This document shows, piece by piece, positions 8,815 to 16,988 of a stretch of DNA of 64,000 nucleotides. Source of the stretch: Achromobacter xylosoxidans (GTDB lineage: Bacteria; Pseudomonadota; Gammaproteobacteria; Burkholderiales; Burkholderiaceae_B); NCBI RefSeq assembly GCF_002192695.1, contig NZ_MTLG01000074.1, positions 62,001 through 126,000 on the forward strand, read 5' to 3'. The notes under the pieces were generated by a model, which was not told where the DNA came from, made no database searches, and saw only the letters and a list, made by a program, of their open reading frames with translations. Position 1 is the stretch's first letter; each line of letters starts with the position of its first letter. A program made the position numbers and the translations under genes.

Positions 8815-9786
8815 ATGCCGATCCGACTGATCTTGCGCCGGCTGGCCCAGGCCGTGCCGCTGCTGCTGGGCGTGGTGGTGCTGAACTTCGCGCTCATCCA
8901 ATCCGTGCCCGGCACCTTCCTGGACGTGATGACGGCCGAGCAGCAGGTCACCGATCCGGCGCTCATCGAGCGCCTGCGCGTGACCTACGGCATGGACCAG
9001 CCGCCCGCGGTGCAGCTGCTGAAGTACATAGGCTCGGTGGCGCGCGGCGACCTGGGCTACTCCTACCGCCACAACCTGCCGGTGCTGGACGTGATCCTGG
9101 CGCACCTGCCGGCCACGCTGCTGCTCATGGGCGCAAGCCTGGCCATCGCGGTGCTGGTGGGCATGGCGGCGGGCATCGTGTCGGCCGTCAAGGTCAACAC
9201 CTGGTGGGACAGCGCCGTGTCGGTGTTCGCGGTGCTGTGCTTCGCGGCGCCCAGCTTTTGGCTGGGCATCATGCTGATCGTGCTGTTCTCGGTGAAGCTG
9301 GGCTGGTTTCCGGTCGGCGGCATGGTCACCATCGGCCTGTCCGGCGGCGCCTGGCGCCAGGCGCTGGACGTGCTGCATCACCTGGCGCTGCCGGCGCTGG
9401 CCCTGGGGCTGTTCTATTCCGCCGCCTATGCCCGCGTGATGCGCGCCTCGATGCTGGAAGTCAGCCGCATGGACTTCGTGCGCACCGCATATGCCAAGGG
9501 CCTGACGCGCAGCGCCGTGGTGCTGCGCCATGTGTTGCGCAACGCCTTCCTGCCCATCGTCACGCTGCTGGGCCTGCAGTTGGGCGCGGTGCTGGGCGGC
9601 AGCATCGTGGTCGAGGCCGTGTTCAGCTGGCCCGGCATCGGCGCCGTGCTGTTCGACAGCGTCATGAGCCGCAACTATCCCGTCGTCCTGGGCATCCTGG
9701 TGCTCAGCTCCTTCGTGGTGATCATCGCCAACATCGCCGTCGACCTGATCTACACGCGGCTGGACCCGCGCATCAAGGCTGCCTGA
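8815..9786 (+). CDS. ABC transporter permease, DppB/OppB family
   Basis: The protein is 323 aa. The first helix begins almost at once (LILRRLAQAVPLLLGVVVLNF), and the periplasmic insertion typical of DppB follows (LRVTYGMDQPPAVQLLKYIG). The EAA-type loop is visible as YAKGLTRSAVVLRHVLRNAFLPI near residues 225-247. It is one half of the inner-membrane channel. It begins nine bases after the binding-protein stop and ends two bases before the partner permease, so it belongs to the same transcript. No matching DppD/DppF ATPase gene is in this operon. Confidence 0.92.
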   Translation: MPIRLILRRLAQAVPLLLGVVVLNFALIQSVPGTFLDVMTAEQQVTDPALIERLRVTYGMDQPPAVQLLKYIGSVARGDLGYSYRHNLPVLDVILAHLPATLLLMGASLAIAVLVGMAAGIVSAVKVNTWWDSAVSVFAVLCFAAPSFWLGIMLIVLFSVKLGWFPVGGMVTIGLSGGAWRQALDVLHHLALPALALGLFYSAAYARVMRASMLEVSRMDFVRTAYAKGLTRSAVVLRHVLRNAFLPIVTLLGLQLGAVLGGSIVVEAVFSWPGIGAVLFDSVMSRNYPVVLGILVLSSFVVIIANIAVDLIYTRLDPRIKAA

Positions 9787-9787
9787 C

Positions 9788-10669
9788 ATGTCCGCATCCC
9801 CTACCCTCGCCCTTCCCACGGCATCCTCCCACCGCCGCGCCTCGTTCGCCGCGCGCTTTGCGCGCAACCGGGGCGCCGTCGCGGGCGCCACGCTGCTGGC
9901 CCTGGTCGCCTTCCTGGCGGTGGGCGCCAGCTGGCTGTATCCGACCGACCCGCTGCGCATCGTCGGCGCTCCCGAGATCTGGCCGTTCGAGTCCTGGCGC
10001 CATCCGCTGGGCACTGATTCCATGGGCCGCGACATCGCCGCCATGATCGCCCATGGCGCGCGCGCCACCTTGCTGATCGGCCTGGTGGCCGCGGCCACCG
10101 CCACGCTGATCGGCGTGAGCGTGGGCGCGGCCGCCGCCTGGGCCGGCGGCTGGGTGGACGAAGGCCTGATGCGCGTGGCCGAACTGTTCCAGATCATTCC
10201 CAACGTCGTGTTCGTGCTGACGGTGGTGTCCATCCTGGGGCCGCGCATCGAGCACATCACGCTGGCCGTGGGGCTGGTGTCCTGGCCGCCCATCGCGCGC
10301 CTGACCCGGGCCGAGTTCCTGTCCTTCAAGGAACGCGAATTCGTGCAGGCCTGCCGGGCGCTGGGCATGAGCCCGCTGCGCATCGTCGCCGCCGAAATCC
10401 TGCCCAACGCCCTGCCGCCCGTCATCGTCATGTCCTCGCTGGTGGTGGCCGGCGCCATCCTCTACGAATCGGTGGTGTCCTTCCTGGGCCTGGGCGACCC
10501 CAACATCGCCAGCTGGGGCCGGCTGGTCGGCGAAGGCCGCAGCCTGATCCGTTCCTCCTGGTACATCTGCGCCGTGCCGGGCGTGGCCATCATGCTTGCC
10601 GTGCTCTCGCTGAACCTGGTCGGCGACGGCCTGAACGACGCGCTCAATCCCAAGCTGCAAAAACGCTGA
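9788..10669 (+). CDS. ABC transporter permease, DppC/OppC family
   Basis: The protein is 293 aa. The N-terminal cytoplasmic segment and helix (GAVAGATLLALVAFLAVGAS) are followed by the DppC hallmark HPLGTDSMGRDIAAMIAHGA (about residues 75-94) and an EAA loop CRALGMSPLRIVAAEILPNA. It pairs with the preceding DppB-like subunit. The start ATG lies just after that gene's stop. In most loci of this type two ATPase genes follow; here an acyl-CoA synthetase begins 24 bases downstream, so the energising subunits must come from elsewhere or be shared. Confidence 0.92.
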   Translation: MSASPTLALPTASSHRRASFAARFARNRGAVAGATLLALVAFLAVGASWLYPTDPLRIVGAPEIWPFESWRHPLGTDSMGRDIAAMIAHGARATLLIGLVAAATATLIGVSVGAAAAWAGGWVDEGLMRVAELFQIIPNVVFVLTVVSILGPRIEHITLAVGLVSWPPIARLTRAEFLSFKEREFVQACRALGMSPLRIVAAEILPNALPPVIVMSSLVVAGAILYESVVSFLGLGDPNIASWGRLVGEGRSLIRSSWYICAVPGVAIMLAVLSLNLVGDGLNDALNPKLQKR

Positions 10670-10693
10670 GCCGCATTCTCTTCGGAAAACTCC

Positions 10694-12238
10694 ATGACGC
10701 ATTCGCTACTCAACCTGGGCCATCTGGCCGAGCCGGAACTGTCTTCCGATCTGCCCGCCATCATCGACCTGCGCCTGCCCGACGCGCCGCGGCATTACAC
10801 CCACGTCCAGGTCCGCCTGCTGGCGGGCGGCGTGGCCGCCTGGCTGTCCGCGCGCAGCCTGCCGCCGGGCAGCCGCATCGCCATCGCCGCGCTGAACCGG
10901 GCCGAGTACCTGATCGCCTACTTCGGCATCATGCGGGCGGGCCATGTGGCGGTGCCCATCAACATCAAGCAGTCGCAAGAGAACATCGACTACGTGCTGC
11001 GCGATGCCGACATCGCGCTTGCGCTGGTGGATGGTCCGCGCCGCGCCGCCTTCGAGGCCAAGGTTCCAGTGCTGGACTTCGACGACGCCGGTCCGCAGGG
11101 CTTTGCCGCGCAGATCGCGCCCACGGACTTCGGCTTCGTCACCCCGCAGGCCGACGACATCGCGCAGATGCTGTACACCTCGGGCTCCACCGGCAAGCCC
11201 AAGGGCGTGCCGCTCACGCACCGCGGCCAGTTGTGGGCGCTGGCCGCCACCTCGGCCGCCGTCGTCCCCCGTGCAGGCACGCAGGAACGCTATCTGCTGG
11301 CCCAACCGCTCTTCCACATGAACGGGCTGTTCATGGCCAAGCGCGCCTTCGCCAGCAACAGCCTGCTGGTGATCCAGCCTTCGTTCGACGTCGCCGCTTA
11401 CGCCGACGCGCTGGAGCGTTACCGCATCTCCGTCCTGACCGCCGTGCCCACCATGTTCGCCCGGCTGGTCAAGGATCCGGCGCTGCTGCAAGGACGCGAC
11501 CTGTCGGCGCTGACCCGGGTCATGCTGGGCTCGGCCCCCATGACCGTGGCGTTGCTGGAACGCATCCAGCGCGCCCTGCCCGGCGTGCGCGTGACCCACG
11601 GCTACGGCACTACCGAGGCCGGCCCGGCGGTGTTCGGCCCGCATCCCGATGGCCTGCCCACGCCCGCGCTGGCGCTGGGCTACCCGCTGGATCCCGCGCA
11701 GGTGCGGCTCGCGGATGGCCCTGGCCCGGACCAGGGCGTGCTGCTGATGAAGAACCCCGCCGTGCTCGCGGGCTATCACAACCTCCCGGAAAAGAGCGCC
11801 CAGGTGCTCAAGGACGGCTGGTACCACAGCGGCGACGTGCTGCGGCGCGACGCCGACGGCTTCTATTACTTCGTGGGCCGCGCCGACGACATGTTCGTCT
11901 GCTCCGGCGAAAACATCTATCCCGTCGAGGTCGAGAAGCTGCTGGAATCCCACCCCGACGTGCGCCAGAGCTGCGTGGTGCCGCTGGCCGACGAGGAACG
12001 CGGCCATATCCCCGTCGCCTTCGTCGTGCGCCGCGACGGCAGCCGACTGCACGCCGACGCGCTCAAGCGCCACGCGCTCGCGCACGGCCCGGCCTACCAG
12101 CACCCGCGCCGCATCCGCTTCGTGGATGAACTGCCCTGGGCCGGCACCAACAAGGTCGACCGCAACGCGCTGCTGCTTGCCGCGCGCCAACTGGAAGCGC
12201 AACATGCGTGGACCCAAGCCGAAACGGAGGCGGCATGA
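10694..12238 (+). CDS. Acyl-CoA synthetase / AMP-dependent ligase
   Basis: The protein is 514 aa, normal for the ANL superfamily. The AMP-binding loop YTSGSTGKPKGVPLTHRG lies near residues 160-177, the GYGTTEAGP motif near 302-310, the GWYHSGDVLRRDADGF hinge near 376-391, and the C-terminal motif GTNKVDR near 484-490. It would activate a carboxylic acid to its CoA thioester, feeding the thioesterase, oxidoreductase and SDR encoded beside it. The overall sequence resembles 4-coumarate-ligase or medium-chain-type enzymes, but the acid is not predictable. It overlaps the SDR gene by ATGA. Confidence 0.9.
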   Translation: MTHSLLNLGHLAEPELSSDLPAIIDLRLPDAPRHYTHVQVRLLAGGVAAWLSARSLPPGSRIAIAALNRAEYLIAYFGIMRAGHVAVPINIKQSQENIDYVLRDADIALALVDGPRRAAFEAKVPVLDFDDAGPQGFAAQIAPTDFGFVTPQADDIAQMLYTSGSTGKPKGVPLTHRGQLWALAATSAAVVPRAGTQERYLLAQPLFHMNGLFMAKRAFASNSLLVIQPSFDVAAYADALERYRISVLTAVPTMFARLVKDPALLQGRDLSALTRVMLGSAPMTVALLERIQRALPGVRVTHGYGTTEAGPAVFGPHPDGLPTPALALGYPLDPAQVRLADGPGPDQGVLLMKNPAVLAGYHNLPEKSAQVLKDGWYHSGDVLRRDADGFYYFVGRADDMFVCSGENIYPVEVEKLLESHPDVRQSCVVPLADEERGHIPVAFVVRRDGSRLHADALKRHALAHGPAYQHPRRIRFVDELPWAGTNKVDRNALLLAARQLEAQHAWTQAETEAA

Positions 12239-13014
12239 GCCAGACTGAATTCCCCGACAGCCTCGCCGGCAAGACTGCGCTCGTCACCGGCGCCAGCCGC
12301 GGCATCGGCCGCGCCATCGCGCTGGCCCTGGGCCGGCGCGGCGCGCGCGTCGCCGTGCACTACCACAGCGCAGGCGATGCCGCCGACGACGTCGTGCGCC
12401 AGATCGAGGCGGCAGGCGGCCAAGCCTGGGTTTTGCAGGCCGACCTGGCGCAAGCGGACGCCGCAGCAGTGTTGGCGCGGGACTTGCGCGCCTCGCTCAA
12501 GGAACGCTACGCCGACGACGGCCTGGACATCCTGGTCAACAACGCCGGCGTGGGCCTGCGTGCGCGCCTGCCGGAAGTCACGCCGGACGCGTTCGACCGG
12601 GTGCTGCAAGTCAACCTGAAGACCCCGTTCTTCCTGATCCAGCAGACCCTGCCCTTCCTGCGCGACCATGGCCGCATCGTCAACGTGTCCTCCATGGGCA
12701 CCCGCGCCGCCTATCCGGAAATGAGCGTCTACGCGCCCGCCAAGGCCGGGCTGGAAGCGCTGACCCTGCTGCTGGCGAGCGAACTCGGCGCGCGCGGCAT
12801 CACCATCAATGCGGTGCTGCCCGGCGCCACGGCCACGGACCTCAATGCGCGCGCCCGCGATCCCGAGCAGAGCAAGGTCATCGCCAAGACGGTTGCGTTG
12901 GGACGCGTGGGACAGCCCGAGGATATTGCGGACATCGTCGCCTTTCTGGCGTCGCATGAGGGGCGCTGGATCACGGGGCAGCGTATCGATGCGACGGGCG
13001 GACAGCGGCTGTAA
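12235..13014 (+). CDS. Short-chain dehydrogenase/reductase (FabG-like)
   Basis: The protein is 259 aa. The ATG at 12235 overlaps the preceding stop and directly precedes the Rossmann domain; a longer in-frame start is unlikely. Motifs seen: cofactor loop TGASRGIGRA, NNAG (NNAGVG), catalytic Ser in VSSMGT, and the YAPAK active-site Tyr/Lys, ending in a normal C-terminal ITGQRIDATGGQ. An active NAD(P)H-dependent ketoreductase or dehydrogenase is expected. It is the last gene of the operon; a macrodomain gene converges on it with only 33 bases between. Confidence 0.9.
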   Translation: MSQTEFPDSLAGKTALVTGASRGIGRAIALALGRRGARVAVHYHSAGDAADDVVRQIEAAGGQAWVLQADLAQADAAAVLARDLRASLKERYADDGLDILVNNAGVGLRARLPEVTPDAFDRVLQVNLKTPFFLIQQTLPFLRDHGRIVNVSSMGTRAAYPEMSVYAPAKAGLEALTLLLASELGARGITINAVLPGATATDLNARARDPEQSKVIAKTVALGRVGQPEDIADIVAFLASHEGRWITGQRIDATGGQRL

Positions 13015-13027
13015 GTCGCGCTCCGCT

Positions 13028-13061
13028 GGCCGCGCCCCTGCATCGAATCATGCAAGCGGCC
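13028..13061. terminator. Nested hairpin between convergent genes
   Basis: An outer stem GGCCGC/GCGGCC (13028-13033 with 13056-13061) encloses an inner stem TGCAT/ATGCA (13039-13043 with 13050-13054). It lies where the SDR operon and the macrodomain gene converge and overlaps the last codons of the latter. No U-tract follows, so it may slow or punctuate transcription rather than act as a classic intrinsic terminator. Confidence 0.35.
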
Positions 13062-13566
13062 GGTTCAAGATGCTTTCGTACTGAAGCAGGTCTTCCGCCG
13101 AAAAACAGCAGAAGATCACCTCCAGCATGGAGGAATCCTCAACCAGGCTTGTACGGACGCTTGCGACGGCCACCTCCGCCGCCAATTCGATGGGATACCC
13201 GTATATCCCCGTGCTGATGCTGGGGAACGCAATCGACTTGACCGCCCTTTCTTGCGCCAGTTCCATGCACCGGCGATAGCAGCTGGCCAGCAGCGTCGGT
13301 TCCCCGCTATCGCCGCCCCGCCATACCGGGCCCACAGTATGGATGATGTACTGCGCGGATAGGCGATAGGCCTTGGTCACCTTCGCATCCCCCGTCTTGC
13401 AGCCGCCCAGCAAGCGACATTCATGCAGAAGATCCGGACCCGCCGCGCGATGGATGGCGCCATCGACGCCGCCCCCACCCAGCAACGAGGAGTTTGCGGC
13501 GTTGACGATGGCGTCCACCTGGAGCTTCGTGATATCTGAACGGATTGCGCGCAGGCTTGTGGACAT
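13048..13566 (-). CDS. Macrodomain protein, probable O-acetyl-ADP-ribose deacetylase (YmdB-like)
   Basis: The protein is 172 aa, a single macrodomain. Visible motifs are the ADP-ribose loops [26 protein letters not shown] (about residues 18-43; described in two parts: DAIVNAAN and [10 protein letters not shown]), IHTVGPVW, and the phosphate loop [10 protein letters not shown] near residues 118-127. These are the features of MacroD/YmdB-type ADP-ribosyl hydrolases that act on O-acetyl-ADP-ribose or mono-ADP-ribosylated protein. It is a lone minus-strand gene at the edge of the AT-rich patch, with no evident toxin partner. Confidence 0.88.
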   Translation of the reverse strand: MSTSLRAIRSDITKLQVDAIVNAANSSLLGGGGVDGAIHRAAGPDLLHECRLLGGCKTGDAKVTKAYRLSAQYIIHTVGPVWRGGDSGEPTLLASCYRRCMELAQERAVKSIAFPSISTGIYGYPIELAAEVAVASVRTSLVEDSSMLEVIFCCFSAEDLLQYESILNRPLA

Positions 13567-14194
13567 GATCTTGCTCCTAGCGGTGCGAGCGCCGTTGCCG
13601 CAGCGTGTTTACGGCGTGAGCTTGCTCGCAGCAAGTGTCACCGCGAAGGACGCATCACGCTTATCGGTCAGAACGGATTGCAGATCCGCGCAGCCGAAAT
13701 CGGTAAATAGCCTCTGCTCAAAGCTCGGGTGGTAGCCCTTCCAAAAATAGCGCGCCTGCGTGCCATCGACAAGCCGCTTTTGCTCAGACAAGCAAGGGCC
13801 TGGCGATGCATGGATAAATCATCCTGGCTTATCGTTTTTCTTTTTGGCAGTGCAGATTAGGACTCTCGCATGAGAGCCCGCGGTCCCGGCGCTGCAATTC
13901 AGCTTATGGCGAGATCATCATCGAATGGCGTACCCAATATTGGGTAAATCTCCTCACGAAGGTCGATTTAAGATCCCACCAAACTTAAGAAAAATTATCA
14001 GGCGAATGCTTTGTAACTGCGTCCAGTTCGACATAATGCGCAGCCGAAATATTTTTCAGCCACGCCATACAGCGCGCGATGAAGCCAAAGGAGGAGCTTT
14101 CGATATCATTAAGTTTTAAGAGACAAATTCAAAATCAATAATTTCGTAGCAAAATAATTCCCATCAAAAAGCCATCAAAAAAATGGAGTTAAAA
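13567..14194. other. 628-base stretch without a convincing gene; AT-rich from about 13800
   Basis: This interval separates the macrodomain gene from the glycine-rich gene. Composition changes visibly: the first half resembles the chromosome, the second (from about 13800) is AT-rich with many A-tracts. Two short frames exist (13609-13791 minus, 60 codons, TTG start; 13925-14119 plus, 64 codons) but neither has a good ribosome site or recognisable domain. A short tandem repeat of CCATCAAAAA-type units lies at 14161-14181, just upstream of the glycine-rich gene. Promoter elements for that gene are expected here but were not pinned down. Confidence 0.5.
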
Positions 14195-15250
14195 ATGAAC
14201 GACGAAAATGAAATTTTGGTTGAAGGAATCTTAAACGCCGGCGAATCTCATAAACCGCTCACTGCAATGCAGGTTGCGGTTCCCATCGAAGTAATCAACG
14301 CAGTCAAAGCCGCCCCGTTAACCAAATTTGGAGAGAGCATAGACGAATCTTCGAAATCCTTTTCGAATCAAATTCTTAAGTATGATTGGTTAACAATCAA
14401 TGCAAAAGGAAGAATGGTTCTTACGAATTTCTCAGTACCCTGGATTGCAATTGCAGTAAAAAACTTGAGCATAGAAAACGCACCAACGATCAATGACAAG
14501 GCAATCATATTGCGCGCTCTCGATAGCTCGCTAGAGAAGTATGTTAATGGTGCAAATCGAGATCCATATCCAAGTCGCGCGCGCGACGGGGCAGATGGAA
14601 GCGGCCAAGAGGGAGGCAGCGGCGCCGAAGGTGTCTGGGGCGGCGATGGACTCACTGTTCATACACCAAAAATATTCTTCTTTTTTCAGAATATCGACGT
14701 AGCGACGCAAGACCCTCCGGCTGGGGGAGTCCACATTCGGATTATCGCCGATGGCCCCAAAGGAGGTAACGGAGGGAATGGCGGACCGGGACAAGATGGC
14801 GGCCATGGCGGCAGCGGCACGTCTTCGCAATGCCGGAATGTAACTTTTCCCATTAATCATTGCTACGAATGCGTCGCAGGCCCTGGCGACGGTGGCCGTG
14901 GCGGTAATGGCGGAATTGGCGGACGGGGTGGTGCCGCCGCTGCCGGTGGCAATGCAGGAGATGTTTGGTTTATAGGACCGAAACCGGATCTGGCAAAGAC
15001 CGGCTATTTCGGAGTGGCGCAAAAGGGCGGAGCACCAGGAAATCCCGGACTCGCAGGTGGACCTGGTAAATGGGGCGGAGGCGGCGGCGGCGGATATCAG
15101 TGCAAATGCTGCACAGTTGGCGGAGGATCGAAAGGGGATGGAACTGAGCCTACACCATCGACGCGCGGGCCTGGCCCTGTTTCCGCTCTTCATGGAGTAG
15201 ATGGCGACACATTCCGTCTAGAGCGAAACAATGGTGACCTATGGCCTTGA
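14195..15250 (+). CDS. Orphan glycine-rich repeat protein of unknown function
   Basis: The protein is 351 aa. The ATG at 14195 is favoured over 14183 because a GGAG sits seven bases upstream of it. The first ~115 residues form an ordinary, Gly-poor domain with alternating hydrophobics. The rest holds glycine-dense blocks built of GGNGG/GGxG units at about residues 187-208, 228-253 and 277-300, separated by short aromatic and beta-like inserts. Six Cys occur in pairs or clusters (about 213, 223, 226, 303, 305, 306). There is no signal peptide or membrane helix. The gene uses more A/T-ending codons than its neighbours, implying horizontal origin. Such patterns occur in polyglycine-II and collagen-like adhesive proteins, including phage tail adhesins, but that is analogy only. 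Confidence 0.75.
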   Translation: MNDENEILVEGILNAGESHKPLTAMQVAVPIEVINAVKAAPLTKFGESIDESSKSFSNQILKYDWLTINAKGRMVLTNFSVPWIAIAVKNLSIENAPTINDKAIILRALDSSLEKYVNGANRDPYPSRARDGADGSGQEGGSGAEGVWGGDGLTVHTPKIFFFFQNIDVATQDPPAGGVHIRIIADGPKGGNGGNGGPGQDGGHGGSGTSSQCRNVTFPINHCYECVAGPGDGGRGGNGGIGGRGGAAAAGGNAGDVWFIGPKPDLAKTGYFGVAQKGGAPGNPGLAGGPGKWGGGGGGGYQCKCCTVGGGSKGDGTEPTPSTRGPGPVSALHGVDGDTFRLERNNGDLWP

Positions 15251-15549
15251 ACCAGCCACCTGCTCGCACCGATTAATCTTTCGACCATTTGGACTAAGGG
15301 ATTTAGAGTCCAATTGGGGAGAATAAGTAGTCTGATATTATTTTCCAGAGTTTTTCTCTGAATATCTGAAATTTTCCCGCCCGGCATCACCCATCACAAG
15401 ACGTTGGCAAGCAACCAGGTCATTGTGTGAAGAAAAACCAGACAATGGGCTCGTTCAAAATTTCAGTCCCCTCTTGAGCATAGGGGTCAGACTACGATTC
15501 CGCCCACCTCATGCGCTCAAGAATTCGCTGGTTGACACCGCTTCCTCAC
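15251..15549. other. AT-rich intergenic stretch, possible element remnant
   Basis: About 300 bases between the glycine-rich gene and the esterase. They contain the hairpin at 15289-15313, a small CAGAG/CTCTG inverted repeat near 15345-15360, and a GGGGTCAGACTACGATTCC sequence around 15484-15502. The last resembles short sequences I have seen scattered between genes in proteobacteria, sometimes near REP-associated transposases, but no transposase remains here. No convincing reading frame was found. Confidence 0.4.
15289..15313 (+). terminator. Possible hairpin downstream of the glycine-rich gene
   Basis: TTGGACT (15289-15295) and AGTCCAA (15307-15313) form a 7-bp stem with an 11-base loop, 39 bases after the stop codon at 15250. 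No run of T follows directly, so the assignment as terminator is weak. Confidence 0.3.
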
Positions 15550-16479
15550 ATGCAACGATGCCTTCTGAATGCCCTGTTGATTGCCCTCCTCGTCAGCGTC
15601 AGCGTGCCTGGCAGTCGGGCGCAAGCCCAGCCCCAATCGACGCCAAAGATACAAGCTGGCGAGGGCCGCCCATACGAAATCGCCGACAGCGAAGTATGGG
15701 ACGTGCCCGATCCGGTGTCGGGCCGGGGCTACCAGGTCTATGTCGCGTTGCCGCCGTCCTATGCCAAGCAGCCGCAGCGGCGCTACCCCGTGCTGTATGT
15801 GACCGACGCCGACTACGCCTTCCCTATCATCCGGCAGTTGGCGCGCCGCCTGAACGTGGAAGGACCGCGGATCGAGGAATTCATTCTTGTCGGCCTGTCA
15901 TATGGCAAAGGCGAGGATGGCGGAGTCAGCCGCCAGCGCGACTACACGCCTACACCGAACGGCCCAAGCACCGCGCCGGCCAATGCGGTCCATGGCCAGG
16001 CGCGCGCCTATCAAGCGTATCTGCGCGATCAGGTAAAGCCTTACATCACCGCCCGCTACCGGACCGACCCGGCCAGAGCCCTTTTTCTCGGCCACTCCTA
16101 TGGGGCGCTGCTGGGGACACAGATCCTGTTCACCGAGCCCGGCATGTTCAACGGCTATGTCCTCGGCAGCCCGTCCCTCTGGTACGACAAACGGCATGCC
16201 ATGAAGCTCGAAGCGCGCTATGCCCAGCAGCATCGGGACCTGACGGCGAATGTCTATCTTTACGTCGGCGCCTACGAAGCCCTGCGCAAAGGCGACCGGC
16301 GCTACAACCAGACGGTGGACATGGTCGCCGACAACCGGGCGCTGGAGGCGGCGCTGCAAAGCCGGAAATATCCAGGCTTGAAACTGAAGTCCGTCGTCCT
16401 GAATGACGAGGACCATCTCACCGTGGCGCCGCGCGGCTTTATGCAGGCCCTGAGATATCTGCTGCCGGTGCGTGACTAA
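15550..16479 (+). CDS. Exported alpha/beta-hydrolase, esterase D/Fes-like
   Basis: The protein is 309 aa from ATG 15550, which directly precedes a signal peptide (LLNALLIALLVSVSVPGSRAQAQ). An upstream Met at 15511 only adds a non-signal extension. The mature protein begins near residue 28-30. The putative-esterase core is clear: YPVLYVTDADYAFP, the nucleophile elbow LGHSYGALLG (Ser near residue 180), and a C-terminal DEDHLTV His. Relatives include enterobactin-esterase-like and acyl-transferring periplasmic hydrolases. It probably cleaves an ester in the periplasm. It stands alone, just past the AT-rich patch. Confidence 0.83.
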   Translation: MQRCLLNALLIALLVSVSVPGSRAQAQPQSTPKIQAGEGRPYEIADSEVWDVPDPVSGRGYQVYVALPPSYAKQPQRRYPVLYVTDADYAFPIIRQLARRLNVEGPRIEEFILVGLSYGKGEDGGVSRQRDYTPTPNGPSTAPANAVHGQARAYQAYLRDQVKPYITARYRTDPARALFLGHSYGALLGTQILFTEPGMFNGYVLGSPSLWYDKRHAMKLEARYAQQHRDLTANVYLYVGAYEALRKGDRRYNQTVDMVADNRALEAALQSRKYPGLKLKSVVLNDEDHLTVAPRGFMQALRYLLPVRD

Positions 16480-16505
16480 ATACGAAGATGCGACTTGCGC
16501 CTGCT

Positions 16506-16916
16506 CTAGATCGCAGGCCCCTTCAGTTCGATCTGGTTGCCGTCCGGATCGAAGCAATAGATCGAAAGTCCTTCGCCTTCCGCGCCATACCGCAACACGG
16601 CCTTGTCCGCCGTAATGCCGAAAGCCCGCAGATGGTCCAGGATGGCCGTTTCATCGAACGGATCGACCCGCAGGCAGAAGTGGTCCAGGTTGTGCCGGTC
16701 TTTCCCTGGCGCTTCCCCGCCCGCGGCGCCCAAAGGCCCTTGTACATCGACCAGATCGATCATGGAGCCACCGGCGCTCAGATGGATCATTGCGTACTCG
16801 TCGTTCTTCTTCTTGATCTGGCAGCCTAGTACTTTCGTATAGAAGTCCACGCTACGCGTCAGGTCCTGAACCCTGAGCACGACATGGTCCAAGTGCTTGA
16901 TCTGAAATGCCGGCAT
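16506..16916 (-). CDS. VOC family protein (glyoxalase/bleomycin-resistance fold)
   Basis: The protein is 136 aa, one pair of beta-alpha-beta-beta-beta modules. LDHVVLRVQDLTRSVDFY at residues 9-26 gives the first metal His; LDHFCLRVD gives the second module; DPDGNQIEL near the C-terminus carries the Glu ligand. This matches small single-chain VOC metalloproteins of the STM3117-like group. The specific reaction is unknown. It is on the same strand as the LysR gene 72 bases upstream but may be transcribed separately. Confidence 0.85.
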   Translation of the reverse strand: MPAFQIKHLDHVVLRVQDLTRSVDFYTKVLGCQIKKKNDEYAMIHLSAGGSMIDLVDVQGPLGAAGGEAPGKDRHNLDHFCLRVDPFDETAILDHLRAFGITADKAVLRYGAEGEGLSIYCFDPDGNQIELKGPAI

Positions 16917-16988
16917 GATGATCCTCCTGGGCCGAGAGTGATACGGGCGGCGTTGGCCTGCTCCGGACGTATCAGTCTAGCGTGCCAG

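Noticed and set aside
8356..10458. A 700-codon minus-strand frame opposite the Dpp-type permeases
   Set aside because: Antisense shadow; the plus-strand permeases carry all family motifs.
13609..13791. A 60-codon minus-strand frame with TTG start
   Set aside because: No ribosome site, no recognisable domain; could be a gene remnant but cannot be supported.
13925..14119. A 64-codon plus-strand frame in the AT-rich patch
   Set aside because: No family, no convincing start region; short frames of this size occur by chance in AT-rich DNA.
14753..15094. Glycine-codon repeats considered as a CRISPR or DNA-level tandem repeat array
   Set aside because: The repetition is at protein level; units differ in length and sequence, with no conserved direct repeat or spacer pattern.
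15190..15390. A 66-codon minus-strand frame overlapping the end of the glycine-rich gene
   Set aside because: Overlaps a better gene and has no domain or ribosome site.
15482..15510. GGGGTCAGACTACG sequence considered as an IS end or att site
   Set aside because: Only one copy seen in the window, with no partner repeat or transposase; kept as a weak observation only.
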